64,000 bases of DNA from Protea cynaroides (Eukaryota > Streptophyta > Magnoliopsida > Proteales > Proteaceae), in contig CM053274.1 in NCBI GenBank assembly GCA_028583415.1, positions 87,373,902-87,437,901 of the forward strand. The letters run 5' to 3'. Numbering within the stretch: the first letter of the stretch is position 1; the number at the start of each line of letters is the position of its first letter. Below the pieces are notes generated by a model. The model had not been told where the DNA came from. It saw nothing but the letters and a program-made list of their open reading frames with translations, and did not search any database. This document shows positions 1-10,699 of the stretch, piece after piece. The translations under genes and the position numbers were made by a program.

Positions 1-1640
1 TCAAGATACACTCTGCTATACCAGTGTGCTACATATGATTTTTTTCAGGAGGAGAGGATCCACATTCATGCATATACACCATATGGTCTTGAACCGTGTT
101 CCTTTTGTCAGTGAAAGCATGTCTTTGATTTGCAAGGGTTTGTCTTCTAAAGTATATCTTATGGTCTTGTGTCGCAGCTCTTTGTGCAGTAGTTTTTTTG
201 AGGGGTAGGTTAGGTAGGCTCAGGAGAGGCAATGGTAAAGGTTCAGGCTGCCAAAGCAAAACGGAGCAGGCATAGACAGTACCAACATTGGGTAATGGCC
301 CCTTTATTTGGCAAAGAAGAAAAGAAGAACGATGATAACGGGTTTTCCACATATACCAAATATCACACACGATGGGCCAGATTTGGTTGCTAACCCTCGC
401 CTCCAAAAGAAAACTTCACTGAACCACATATGTTCCTATTGTCTGTCAATGGCTTCTATCCAAACTTGTCCAGCAGGAATGCTGTCAACGTAAATGCTGG
501 TGCCTCTGTGACAGCATTTGGAGCACATTGAGGTCAAGTTTGGTCTTAAGATTGACAATATTCAGGTTTTCTCCCTACTCCATGGTATACAAGCTATGTT
601 AAAAATAGGAGAACTTCAGTCTGATCCTCAGAAGAAGGTTCAAAACTTGTATAGATTTTAATTCTAGGGTATGAAAGGAGTGGGAAAACAACTTGACACT
701 TGGCAATTTTATCACCTTCGGAGTATGAAAAGTGAAAAGCAATTATGAGAACTGCAGTTGCAGTGCTGCTCGGGTCAAGATTCAGGTAACGTCATTTGGG
801 AGGGACAAAGAGCTGGTGAAGGTAAAAGAAACCGAGAAGAAACCGGGAGAGCTTGAGAAGGGTGAAGAAGGAGAGGAGGTTTACGGACCTTACCAAAGAG
901 TGGACTTGTTGATCGATGGACCAAGTGGATCTGGAGAGAACGTTGGAAGCAAAGGTATAAGATATTTGCAATATAAGGGTTTGAGAAGGGTAAGGGAGAT
1001 TACATTTGTCATTTCAACTTTTATTGAGTGTTGTCTTCAAAAAAAAAAAAAACAAGGGCAGAGTTGTCTTTTGAAATTTAGACTTGACACTAATAGCTAA
1101 AAGGGTGCGATTGTAATTGTTAGAAACTACTCGGTAATGGGTGAAAATAGGTCATACTTCAGGAGAGGTACGAGTAATTTTTCATTAAAAAAAATGAGCT
1201 TAATCGACTCGTGTTGATCTATTATCAGGTTGGTTGAGTTTCGATTCTATTGGTCTAGTTTGGTTTGAACTTATCAATTGGTTTGACTCGATTTCGATCT
1301 TTCATTTGACTCAAAAAACACAACCCAATTACTATATCAATCCAAATGAATTAGAATCGATATGATAACGGTATGGAAAAACAAATAATGGAAGTCAATA
1401 CGGTAAATCGGACTAAATATATATACTTGTATATATTTATACCAATTTTTCTCTTTTATCCACGAAAACTTAATTAATGAGATAATGTCTTGATTTTATT
1501 TATTATGAGGTGTTGGTCTTTATTAACTCATCTATCTCCTTAGGGTATACATGATAATCTTTTTCAATGCTTCAAGGAAAGCTAAAAAATAACTTGATTC
1601 AAATAATTCAATAGTTATATCATTCAGAAAGTTACTTCTT
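1..1640. other. left-edge intergenic DNA with an unrecognised ORF
   Basis: I recognise no gene here. An ORF at 732-1100 on the plus strand encodes a charged 122-residue protein rich in Lys and Glu, with a segment reading LLIDGPSGSG. The first 560 bases contain several short open stretches that look faintly coding, but stops interrupt them. The whole could be the decayed or 3' end of a gene lying to the left, or chance. From about 1100 to 1640 the DNA is AT-rich with no coding signal. Confidence 0.3.
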
Positions 1641-1643
1641 CAC

Positions 1644-3098
1644 TTAAGGAGGACTAATTATCTCCCCGTACTTGAGAAAATTCTTGCAAATCTTTACCAA
1701 AAACTTTCTATCTGGTTCATCGATCTCCATTCTTGATTTTGCTGCCTCCGCGAATTCTTTCTGCATTATTTCAATTAACATACATCACATAACTTTATAT
1801 ATATTTCTTGATTTCGAGAACTAATATAACTTAAGTTGCAAAAGAAGTGACTACTTACATTTATAGAGGAGTCATTAGCAAGGCGATCAATGATATTATA
1901 TAAGATGTCTTTGGTGTATTCTGGATGGCCTTGGATGCCTAATATATGATCGCTAAGTACAAACATCTCTACTCCAGTTTGCTCTGAAAAAGCAATCACC
2001 TCAGCTCCTAAAGGTACCTCCCATACCTGTTTCACATTTTAAACCTCTCATCATTATTTTGGAATTTTCTATTTGTAATAAGTCCTTTTTCATCTTCGGA
2101 TGTGAGTAAATTTACAAATGAAATACCAAAACCGACCCTATATATTAATGTTTTTGTGATAATCCAATTAACATGCATTAAAGGGCTGAGAACGGTTACA
2201 ACAATCAGTTGTAAAACCGTTGTTTCATTCAGAGAACCTCACTTTTCTCCCCTTTTTTTATAAGTAAAAAACCTCCTATTAGATAGATATAAACCATAAT
2301 TAGCTTCCAAACCCTAGACATCGATGGTGATCTCTCAATTGTCACTTGAGACAACCATTTACGTGGGCTGCAATATGGACAATTATGATGTTGAAATATC
2401 ACCACCCATAAATGGGAATCTAAGGTTTAAATGCAACCACACACAACCAACAATATTGTACCCCACACTCCCAACAGAAACAAATTAAGAGAGAGAGAGA
2501 GAGAGAGGACCTCATCTTGATGACACTTAATGATGGTCAGGGAAGGTGGGATTTCCTCAAGGATACCAAAGAATCTACGTAAGGGAAAGTCTTCAACAAT
2601 CCTGATTTTCCTCAATCCAAGATCCCAGCCACCATAAGCTTTCCCAACCTTACCACCCAAAGCTCTGCACAGCACCTACATATATAATAAACAAAACAGA
2701 TCAGAAACCCATGAGCAGATGAAGTTCTAAGAATGATCAAGAAAATTCTAAACCAAAAGTCCTTTATGTACCTGATGCCCAAAGCATATGCCAAGCACCT
2801 TCTTTTCCATGGCATCCAGTGTTTGTAAAAGAAAGCAAAGCTTCAAGATCCATATCTCATTCCCATAAGCATCACTGGGGCTACCACTGATGACAAAACC
2901 ATGGTATTTGTGAAGATCATCTATTTCAGGGAATTCTCCATCAACAACCCTAAACAAGTCCCATTGCTCCCCTTCTTCTGCAAATGCCTTAAGAAATACA
3001 TTAAAGTACCCACCATAGGCTTTCTTCACATAATCAGAGTCCCTTACTGCCATTAACATACAGTACCTCTTCTGATCTCCAGCGATCATCATCTTCAA
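1644..3098 (-). CDS. GGP: gamma-glutamyl peptidase-like class I glutamine amidotransferase (4 exons)
   Basis: Exons on the minus strand are 2772-3098, 2511-2675, 1859-2026 and 1644-1760, all joined in phase 0, giving 258 residues against about 250 for Arabidopsis GGP1. The class I glutamine amidotransferase fold is clear. The nucleophile is Cys105 in GICFGHQ, and the His198/Glu200 pair lies in QGHPEY. The exon 2/3 join restores CHQDE-VWEVP and the protein ends in a short helix (YGEIISPP). Known GGPs are cytosolic and remove gamma-glutamate from glutathione conjugates in glucosinolate and camalexin synthesis, or in glutathione turnover outside Brassicales; the substrate here is inferred. The start is the first Met of the open frame. 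The exon 2 donor (GAG|GTCCTC) is weak and runs straight into a (CT)n tract. Confidence 0.9.
2489..2507. repeat. (GA)n microsatellite in GGP intron 2
   Basis: A GA-dinucleotide run lies within 4 bp of the exon 2 splice donor of the GGP-like gene. On the transcribed strand it is a CT-rich tract immediately downstream of the donor. Confidence 0.8.
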
Positions 3099-3267
3099 GA
3101 AAATAGAGAGAAAAACAGAGGAAGAGAAAAAAGAAAGGATAAATTGTAGAACTCACAGAAGCTTGGGAGAGGACGGTGAGATATGAGAAACCCACTTGAA
3201 AGGAATTTGGATGTTGACGACTTGAGTGAGAGGAGTGTTGCAGGGGAAAGTGATTCTGAAGACACGG

Positions 3268-3354
3268 TTATATATTTAATATTATTTTATACCTTACTAT
3301 GAATTCAACTTGCACGTGTATTGTGTTAGATAGTTAGACCTTTTTTGTCACGTG
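3268..3354 (-). promoter_or_regulatory. putative promoter of the GGP-like gene: TATA element and two G-boxes
   Basis: Read on the minus strand, a TATATAA element lies at 3268-3276, about 170 bp upstream of the ATG. Two CACGTG G-box cores follow at 3313-3318 and 3349-3354. Spacing and orientation fit a plant core promoter with bZIP/bHLH sites. This is inferred from motifs only. Confidence 0.4.
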
Positions 3355-3574
3355 GCCTTTGTAACAATTCAACAAAATGAAGAACAGCAAGCTTACAAAC
3401 CAGTAAACCGAAGGAGAGAGGGAGAGAAGAGAAGAAAAAGAGAAATGTCAGCACAGCATGGTCGAGAATAATAGGGCTCCACTCCTCTCTATATCATATA
3501 TATATATAAATATGAGAATTACCAATTACAAAGAGTCTAAAAATAAGGAGACACAAAGAAGGAAAACAGAATTG

Positions 3575-3806
3575 GATAGAAATCCTTTCTATGTCAACTG
3601 GATGGAGACAGGGCTGTCGACTCTTGATGCACGACACGTGTTGTTGGTTGAATTCGAACCCTCCATCGGACCAGTGCATAAACTATCGGTTCATCTTATC
3701 TACTCGGATGAAGGACTCGGATTCAACCAATCCCCACATGTCGCGCATAAGGCTTGGCAACCATGTCTCCATCCTTGATGCCAAGGATGGAGAGGATTTT
3801 ATTCCA
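3575..3806. repeat. MITE-like foldback with AAATCC-type termini
   Basis: Two imperfect arms of roughly 90-100 bp face each other around a short loop near 3690. Landmarks are ATGGAGACAGGG at 3602 mirrored by CATGTCTCCAT ending about 3773, and TTGGTTGAATTCGAA mirrored by TTCAACCAATCC. The outer ends read AAATCC and GGATTTT. ORFs on both strands here merely read through the hairpin. Other foldbacks in this window share the terminal sequence. Confidence 0.65.
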
Positions 3807-6129
3807 ACAGAATTACATAAGAAAGGAAACTATTAACTAAGCTAAAAAAGAAACACCATCTTCCAAATATATTCTCGGATTCAATAGAATATATTTTTGG
3901 GTCATATAAAATATATTTTTACGTATAATTCAATAGAGTTAGATTTATTCGCATATATTGTACCAAACCATATTACAAGTTAAAAACATATGTTTTTCGT
4001 ATTAAACGCCGAAAAAAACTTCCATAAGAAAAAAACACTGAAGAAATCTAAGTTTGACTCTTGGATTCAGCTACCATAGATAGACTTTCCGGCCGTATCC
4101 GTTTCTTTGCAAGTCTAGTATAGAAAAAAAATGTAAGAATATCTAAATTTTTAGTTGATCAAAGAAGGGGATCCTTAGATATCAAGATTTGAAATTTTCT
4201 GCAACTTGAAGAAATCTTTTTTTTTTTTTTTCGACGGTCCGAACTATGATTAGATCCGATTGATGTTAAGGACAAGAATAAACAGTAAGGTTGTCAAAAA
4301 TCCAGATCGATAGGAGAAGGGGATCACAAGATATCAAAGCTTGAAAAAAATCCAACTTTTATTCTCGAATTTGGACACGTCAGTTGAACTCTTTTCGCCG
4401 TTAACCTCCAATCAGCTCCGTTGGATGTCAAGGCCAGGAAAAAAATGGTTTGGTTATCCAAAATTTATGTTGATCAGAGGAAAGGATCACAAGAAAGCTT
4501 GAAAATTTATAGTATTTGAAGAAACAAAAACACATTTTTATTCTTAATAGTATACCAAAGGTATTTCTCATTCAATAATCCATTGTACCTATTAGTTATC
4601 AAACACATTTTTATTTTTATTTTTATTTTTTTATAAAAAATGATTTTCATTAATGATTTTTAATAAATTGATAAGAACAAAAAAAAAAAAACAATAATAA
4701 TACTAGAGATGGCCTTAGTCAAGGCTTAAACTTTAGGGTCAAGTTTATGAATCCGTATGACCATTTATGATAGTGAATATATGTATGTATTAAAAATGAG
4801 TATTAAATGTATATTTTAATGTTGTATGAGTATTTTTATGTCAGATTTTTAATCTAAGAATTGAAACCTAAACATGTTTAATAGTCTTATGTATCTGTAC
4901 CCGAATTTTTTCTTGTACCCAAACTAACTATATTTGATATGTGCATCGCATGTCTCTAATCTTTTTCCTAAATTTAAAGATCTTTTTTTTATTCAAACCT
5001 ACTTGAGAGGCAAATTTTACTCATTCACCTTCTGGACAAAAGGATTTACAATTGGAATTAAATTTTCCAAAAAGCAGAAACCCCAAGAACCGAACCTAGG
5101 AAAACCTAGTGCCCATCCAACAACATTATGTACAAGCCCACACAATATTACAGAATATATTAGAAAAATTAAACCAAACTGGTGAATGTTGATTGATCAT
5201 CTTTTATCAATATAATATTTAAAAAAAGAAAGCACATACTAGCAATGTATACTCTAATCTCTAACTCTTTTCTTTGAAATTCAGATTTCTTTTATTCTTC
5301 TCCAATTGATCAGCTACTAGAACTTTTTTTGTAGTCCAATTTTATCAAATCAAGTGACTCTAGTGTTACATTTTATTATCATCATAATTAATAGTATTTA
5401 TGTTACCTTTATTATTACGAAAAGTCAATTTAAGGTCAACCGGGTAAAGTTTATTTTATTAGCGTGCCCATATAATTCTACCACATAATAGAATGATGCG
5501 GGGATTTCAACATTTGTATAGAAAGAACAAAAATTGAATATATCACGTAGTTAATTTCAAATTTAAATTCAATCATATATTTTTATAAAATCTTGCAAAT
5601 GTAGATTTCAAAGTTTTATTTTACAAGTTGATCAATTCCAATTTGGTTGAAACTTAACATATGATAAAGGACCTCAGTGTCTATTATTCATAAGAATGAG
5701 CTAACTTAATCCAAAGTAGGTTCGCATGTAAACCAATTTAAATTGAACCAGGTTTGACATTAAAAGACAGACCAAACACTACCTAGCCAAATTTCATTAT
5801 TAAAATAATCAGCCCAACCCATCCGGTGCCAAAAACCAAAAATAAAAATCAAACCAGGTTTTAACATAATAAACCAATTCAGCCCAAAAGATTTAATCCA
5901 TAAGACAACTCAATTAGACCAAATTCAACATAAAAAATAACTCAACACAACCTAAAAAAAGTCCACACCCAAACCATCTCTGTAAGCAAAAAAAACTGAA
6001 ATAAAAGAAAGAAGCTACCCATCCACGATGCCGAAAACAGAAAACAGAAATCCCCTCCCTCAGTCCTAATGACACATAAAATGATCATTGTTTCATAATT
6101 ATTTTTGTCTTAAATAATATATATATATT
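3807..6129. other. AT-rich intergenic DNA with degenerate tandem repeats
   Basis: No gene is seen. Between about 4140 and 4530 a unit of roughly 150-180 bp recurs three times in degenerate form, each with a GATC-AGGGGATC-like start, a run reading ATATCAAGATTTGAAA or similar, and a poly-A or poly-T stretch. The rest is AT-rich single-copy-looking sequence with short ORFs that I regard as chance. Confidence 0.5.
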
Positions 6130-6151
6130 GATTTTTTTTTTTTTTTTTTTT

Positions 6152-6206
<55 letters not shown>

Positions 6207-6291
6207 CCCCTTTTCTTTTTCCCCCCCCCCCCCCCCCCCTCCCCCCCCCCCTCCCCTTCCCCCCCCCCTCCCCCATCCCCCCCCCCCCCCC

Positions 6292-6323
<32 letters not shown>

Positions 6324-6328
6324 TTTTT

Positions 6329-6365
<37 letters not shown>
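6130..6365. repeat. long homopyrimidine (T then C) tract
   Basis: A T run at about 6131-6152 passes into about 213 bases of almost pure C with scattered T and TTTT interruptions. The opposite strand is G-rich and could form G-quadruplexes. Poly-Pro and poly-Gly ORFs across it are artefacts of the tract. It lies about 400 bp upstream of the TIC55 start codon. It may be real or a sequencing/assembly artefact. Confidence 0.9.
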
Positions 6366-6524
6366 TTGATTGGTCTTTCTTAACATCCAAACATAGTCCC
6401 TTTTGTTTCCTAAATGCCAAACATAGTCTCTCTTTATTTTTGGGTAAATTCCAAACATAATTTTTACTATTGCTCTCAGCAATAATGGCGCTCATCAATG
6501 GGATTCCAGTTATTTAAAAAGATA

Positions 6525-6530
6525 CACGTG
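6525..6530 (+). promoter_or_regulatory. G-box upstream of TIC55
   Basis: CACGTG followed by GC (an ABRE-like CACGTGGC) lies 239 bp upstream of the TIC55 ATG. TATAAG motifs at 6563-6568 and 6573-6578 could serve as TATA elements. G-boxes are common in promoters responding to light, ABA and senescence, which suits a chlorophyll-breakdown gene, but this is inference. Confidence 0.35.
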
Positions 6531-6673
6531 GCATCTTGGCATTCTAAGAATTGCGAGGACTGTATAAGAACGTATAAGAATGTGTGTGTGGTCACGAACG
6601 GAGCAACCACTGAGCCGCTGAACTTCAAAAAAAAAAACTCAGTCCTCAGGACTTTCCTTGTACTTCAGCCTCG

Positions 6674-6707
6674 TCTTCTTCTTCTTCTTCTTCTTCTTCT
6701 TCTTCTT
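6674..6707 (+). repeat. (CTT)n microsatellite in the TIC55 5' leader
   Basis: About eleven CTT/TTC units lie 62 bp upstream of the ATG, probably within the transcribed leader. CT-rich leaders are frequent in plant genes. Confidence 0.8.
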
Positions 6708-6768
6708 TGTAAGCATAAGCTATTGTTCGTTCATCTTCAGTTGTTCTGGACTTCTTCCTTGACACAAA

Positions 6769-9700
6769 ATGGCTCTCTTACAACATTTCTACTCAGACAT
6801 TTCTCTTGGAAAACCACTGTCCCTCTCAGTTTTCTCTCACAACCCTACAAATCCAGGAAGAAGAAGAAGAACAGCAGATACAGTTATTCTTCCTATTACA
6901 GACATGTTCTTGTCTTCTAATACCGAACTGTATCACAAAGGAAATTTGAATCAAATCAGGACTGGACTGATAAAGTGTTCAGCAGTGGCAGAGGTTAGTG
7001 GGGGAGTATCAGAAGAAGAGGTTCTTCTGGGGGATTCTATTGGAGAAGAGGAGAAGGGAGAAGGAATGGTTGCAGATTATGATTGGAGAGAGGAATGGTA
7101 TCCTCTTTATCTTTCCAATGAAGTGCCAGATGATGCTCCCTTGGGTCTCACCGTCTTTAACTTGCAAATCGTATTGTACCGAGATGGCAATGGAGTTCTT
7201 CATTGCTATGAAGATCGTTGTCCTCATAGGTATCCAGCTCAAACCTTTGGATCCTTTTCTAGTCATTTTGCCTTGAAAATTTTCCTTTTCGTCCTTGGCC
7301 CTTTCTTTTCTGCAACAAATTATGAACTGGGTTGGTGAATAAGTGAACGACTTTCAGGAAATTTGAATCGAAATGGATTAACTTATAATTTTTTCTTCCT
7401 TTGTTGTTCAAATTCTATGCGACAGGTCTATCCGTCTGGCTTTCTCAACAAGCTAATGAACCAGAACAATACGATAATATGATATTAAAACAATTGAAAA
7501 GAAACAGAGTTTAATTCTAAATAATCTGGGAGACAATCTTTCATTTCCCCCTTTCATATTCCCATAATTATACCTTTATTGAAGGAAACCCATTAGCTGA
7601 TTGATGCTCTGAGCTATCCAAGAATTGCAGGTTTGGTGATCCTTATGATCCTGAAGAAAAGAGGGGCAAGGGAGATAATACAGTAGCTAACATCATAATT
7701 CTCTCAAATAGAGCTCTGAATTCTAAAAATTTGATTTATGGAGAGTATTCCCTTCATATTAAAGAGTAGTTTGTGGAAAGACCTGGAAGTAGAGCCATAT
7801 GGATTGGTCTCAGTGAAATCTCAATTTGAAGTCCTTGGGCCTACGACTTTGTTCTTCCTTTATGATGCTATTCAGGACAAAGTGAGGGTAGAAAGATTCA
7901 GTTTTTTGTGGACAGGAACTAAATCCTAGCCTCACAATATATAAGCTAATGACAAGAAGTCATTGTTTTCTGAATGCTGTCTCTTTAGCCCCAGTGCTGC
8001 TGAGCCTGCTTGGTATCCTTATCCTGCAGTTCCCTTTATGGGGACGGAGATCCTTAGGGAGGTCACTGATTCATGCTGAAAGGGGTTTTGGGATGGCACT
8101 GCTAGTGAGTTCAGGTCATTGGTGAATGGGAGGACCAATGGACCAATGAAGATTATGTAATCCATTTGCTATAGCCTGAATTAAAATAGAAAGAAGTAAC
8201 AGATAGAACCTTGGTGATCATGGTGAACCAGCTTATATATAATGTAGACAAAAGAGCAGTGATTGTGCAGTACCTTGGTCCATTAATTGTGTTTAAAAGC
8301 ATTGGTGTCACTTCCATCCAATTATTGTTGAAGCCATCTTCTGTGTATTGCTTACTGTTTTCTGGTATTCGGTATGGTAGGGTTTGTAGTATGACAGGGA
8401 ATTTGCTTTCAGAAAATCTCTCATAATAAAATCTTTTTGTTCAACCATATGGCATACGTCAAGTTCTACTCCAGCGAATAGAAATCCTATAATTGTAGGA
8501 ATATAGGATAAGACCCAATTCTTCATCTCTCATCATGGGCATTGCCATGTGGCGTGCAGCTGTAGAACTCATGTTTACTTAAGATACACGGGAATTGCTA
8601 CCTCACACCTTTAGGCTATCAGAGATTCAGGCTCATGCATTTCAAATAGGATTCTTTTCCCAGATATGTTCTTAACTTTGTATTGATCAGTATAAAGTTT
8701 AAGCTAAAAGTTCATTGATATGTAACAAATGTATGATGTTTAAAATCCCATTGAAGCACCATCAAGTTAGGGTTCGTCGAGCGGATCTTTAAGGATTGGA
8801 AGGACAGGCCTGTAGCAATTGTGTAACATTCGTGGGTATCCTAATATGATTTGTTACTGGCTTTTGATTTGAATTAGTGATTGAACATCATTTGTTTCAC
8901 AATATACAAAAGAATCAAACAGTGGTTCTTATTTGAGGCCTTTCTGACCTCTTAACTTTTTTTTGTCCCTCTTCAACCAAAGAATGAAAACTTTTTCTTA
9001 CTCAATGTTATGGTTGAACCTATGTTGCCTAATAGAGGGAGGCATCTTAATGTATGTTTTTTCTAAAATTAAATGAGGGAACATAAACCTGAAGACTTTG
9101 TTGAGTTGAATAGGGAACATGAAGCTTAAGCATCATTTGTTAGGGGGCATAATACCAACCCCTATTCCTTGCTCCTTTTAACAGAAAAGATGTTGGTTAT
9201 GAGGAATAGATCTCTCTCCTCCCATCCCCTGGCACACACGTGCATACTCGTCGCACTTATGCACAAATAGACAATCCCACACAGAAGGGGCAATTCTATT
9301 TTGGTTCTTACGTCTTGCCACAGCATCCATGCTGCCATGACAATTTTCAAGTTTAACTATTGATTCAGATTGGCAAAACTCTCTGAAGGTCAGTTGATTG
9401 ATGGAAGACTGGAATGCCTCTACCATGGTTGGCAATTTGAAGGTGATGGTCATTGTGTAAAGATACCTCAGGTCTGTGTCAATTTGTTTTCTTTGCATAT
9501 TTCATCTCTTTCATTCCTAGTGTCCTTGGGATACAAAGGAAACAGTTTTGATCAGTTTCTATTCCAATTATGCTCTGCAGCTTCCAGCCGGGGCAAAAAT
9601 TCCTGGATCTGCCTGTGTCAAAACATACAAGGTGAGGGAATCTCAAGGAGTTGTATGGGTATGGATGTCAGACAACAGCACTGAGAAGCCTGAAAAATTG

Positions 9701-10699
9701 CCTTGGTTTGAACACTATGCTCGGCCAGGATTCCAAGATTTCTCCACTGTCCATGAGCTACCATATGATCACTCAATCCTCCTTGAGAACCTAATGGATC
9801 CAGCCCATATCCCAATCTCACATGATCGAACAGATTGGACTGCAAAGAGAGAAGATGCTCAACCCCTACTTTTCAAAGTAACTGAGCGTAGTCCTCGAGG
9901 ATTTGCAGGTCTATGGGGTAAGGAAAAGGAACAAGCCATGCTGAACTTCCTACGTTTTGAAGCACCATGTGTTCTTCAGAACAACCGAGAGTTTGTTGAC
10001 AAAGATGGTGTGAAACAGTATTTCTCCGCTATCTTTCTTTGCCGACCATCTGGACAAGGGAAGTCCATGCTCATTGTGAGGTTTGGAGCAACTAAGAGGT
10101 CCTTCCTGGCAAAATTATTTCCAAAGTGGTTCTTCCATCAGAATGCAAGTAAGGTTTTTGAGCAAGATATGGGGTTCCTCTCATCTCAAAATGAGGTTCT
10201 TATGAAGATGAAGTCTCCAACAAAGGAGCTGTACCTTAACCTAAGGTCATCTGACACTTGGGTCGCTGAGTACAGGAAGTGGATGGATAAGGTGGGTCAT
10301 GGGATGCCTTACCATTTTGGCCATAGCACAATCTCACTGCCAAAAGAACCTGCTGTGGTGGAAAATGCACCTGCAGGACTAGTTGCCAGCATCTCCGCAT
10401 CTTTACCAGCAAAAGGGGGAGCAGGGACTATGCATTCTCCTAATCCAGTCAACCGATATTTCCGTCATGTGATCCATTGCAAGGGATGTAGAAACGTAGT
10501 GAAAGCTTTCCAAGCTTGGAAGAATGCCCTTTCTGTCATGACTCTTGCTTCAGTTGCATTGGCCATTCTAGTATCTGGAAGACAGTGGAAAGCCCTTTGC
10601 TTGGTTTCAACAACATTTTTCTTGGCTGGAGTGTATGTTTGCTCTGCCGCAATTGCAATGAATACAGAAAACTTCATCCGGAAGCACCGACTATTGTGA
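6769..10699 (+). CDS. TIC55: TIC55 Rieske-type oxygenase, chloroplast inner envelope (3 exons)
   Basis: Exons are 6769-7229, 9369-9471 and 9581-10699, giving 560 residues. A Ser/Arg-rich transit peptide occupies about 1-75. The Rieske [2Fe-2S] ligands are Cys151, His153, Cys170 and His173 (CPH, 16 residues, CLYH). The mononuclear iron site is N258-x2-D261-x2-H264-x4-H269. A CKGC motif at 488-491 precedes two C-terminal membrane helices (about 502-520 and 525-545). Sequence such as EWYPLYL and YDHSILLENLMDP matches TIC55 rather than PAO or PTC52. TIC55 was described as a redox component of the TIC import complex and later as the ferredoxin-dependent hydroxylase of phyllobilins in chlorophyll breakdown. 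Intron 1 (2.14 kb) separates the two Rieske ligand pairs. The start context ACAAAATGGC is good. Confidence 0.95.

Noticed and set aside
3458..3836. ORFs on both strands at 3.5-3.8 kb
   Set aside because: They read through the two arms of a foldback repeat, which explains the mirrored peptides.
6128..6498. Poly-proline and poly-glycine ORFs on both strands
   Set aside because: They are translations of the C/G homopolymer tract and have no coding signal.
6769..10699. Pheophorbide a oxygenase (PAO) or PTC52 as the identity of the Rieske gene
   Set aside because: The Rieske and iron-site context (EWYPLYL, CEDRCPHR-like region, LPYDHSILLENLMDPAH) and the KVGHGMPYHFGH stretch match TIC55. PAO and PTC52 differ throughout these regions.
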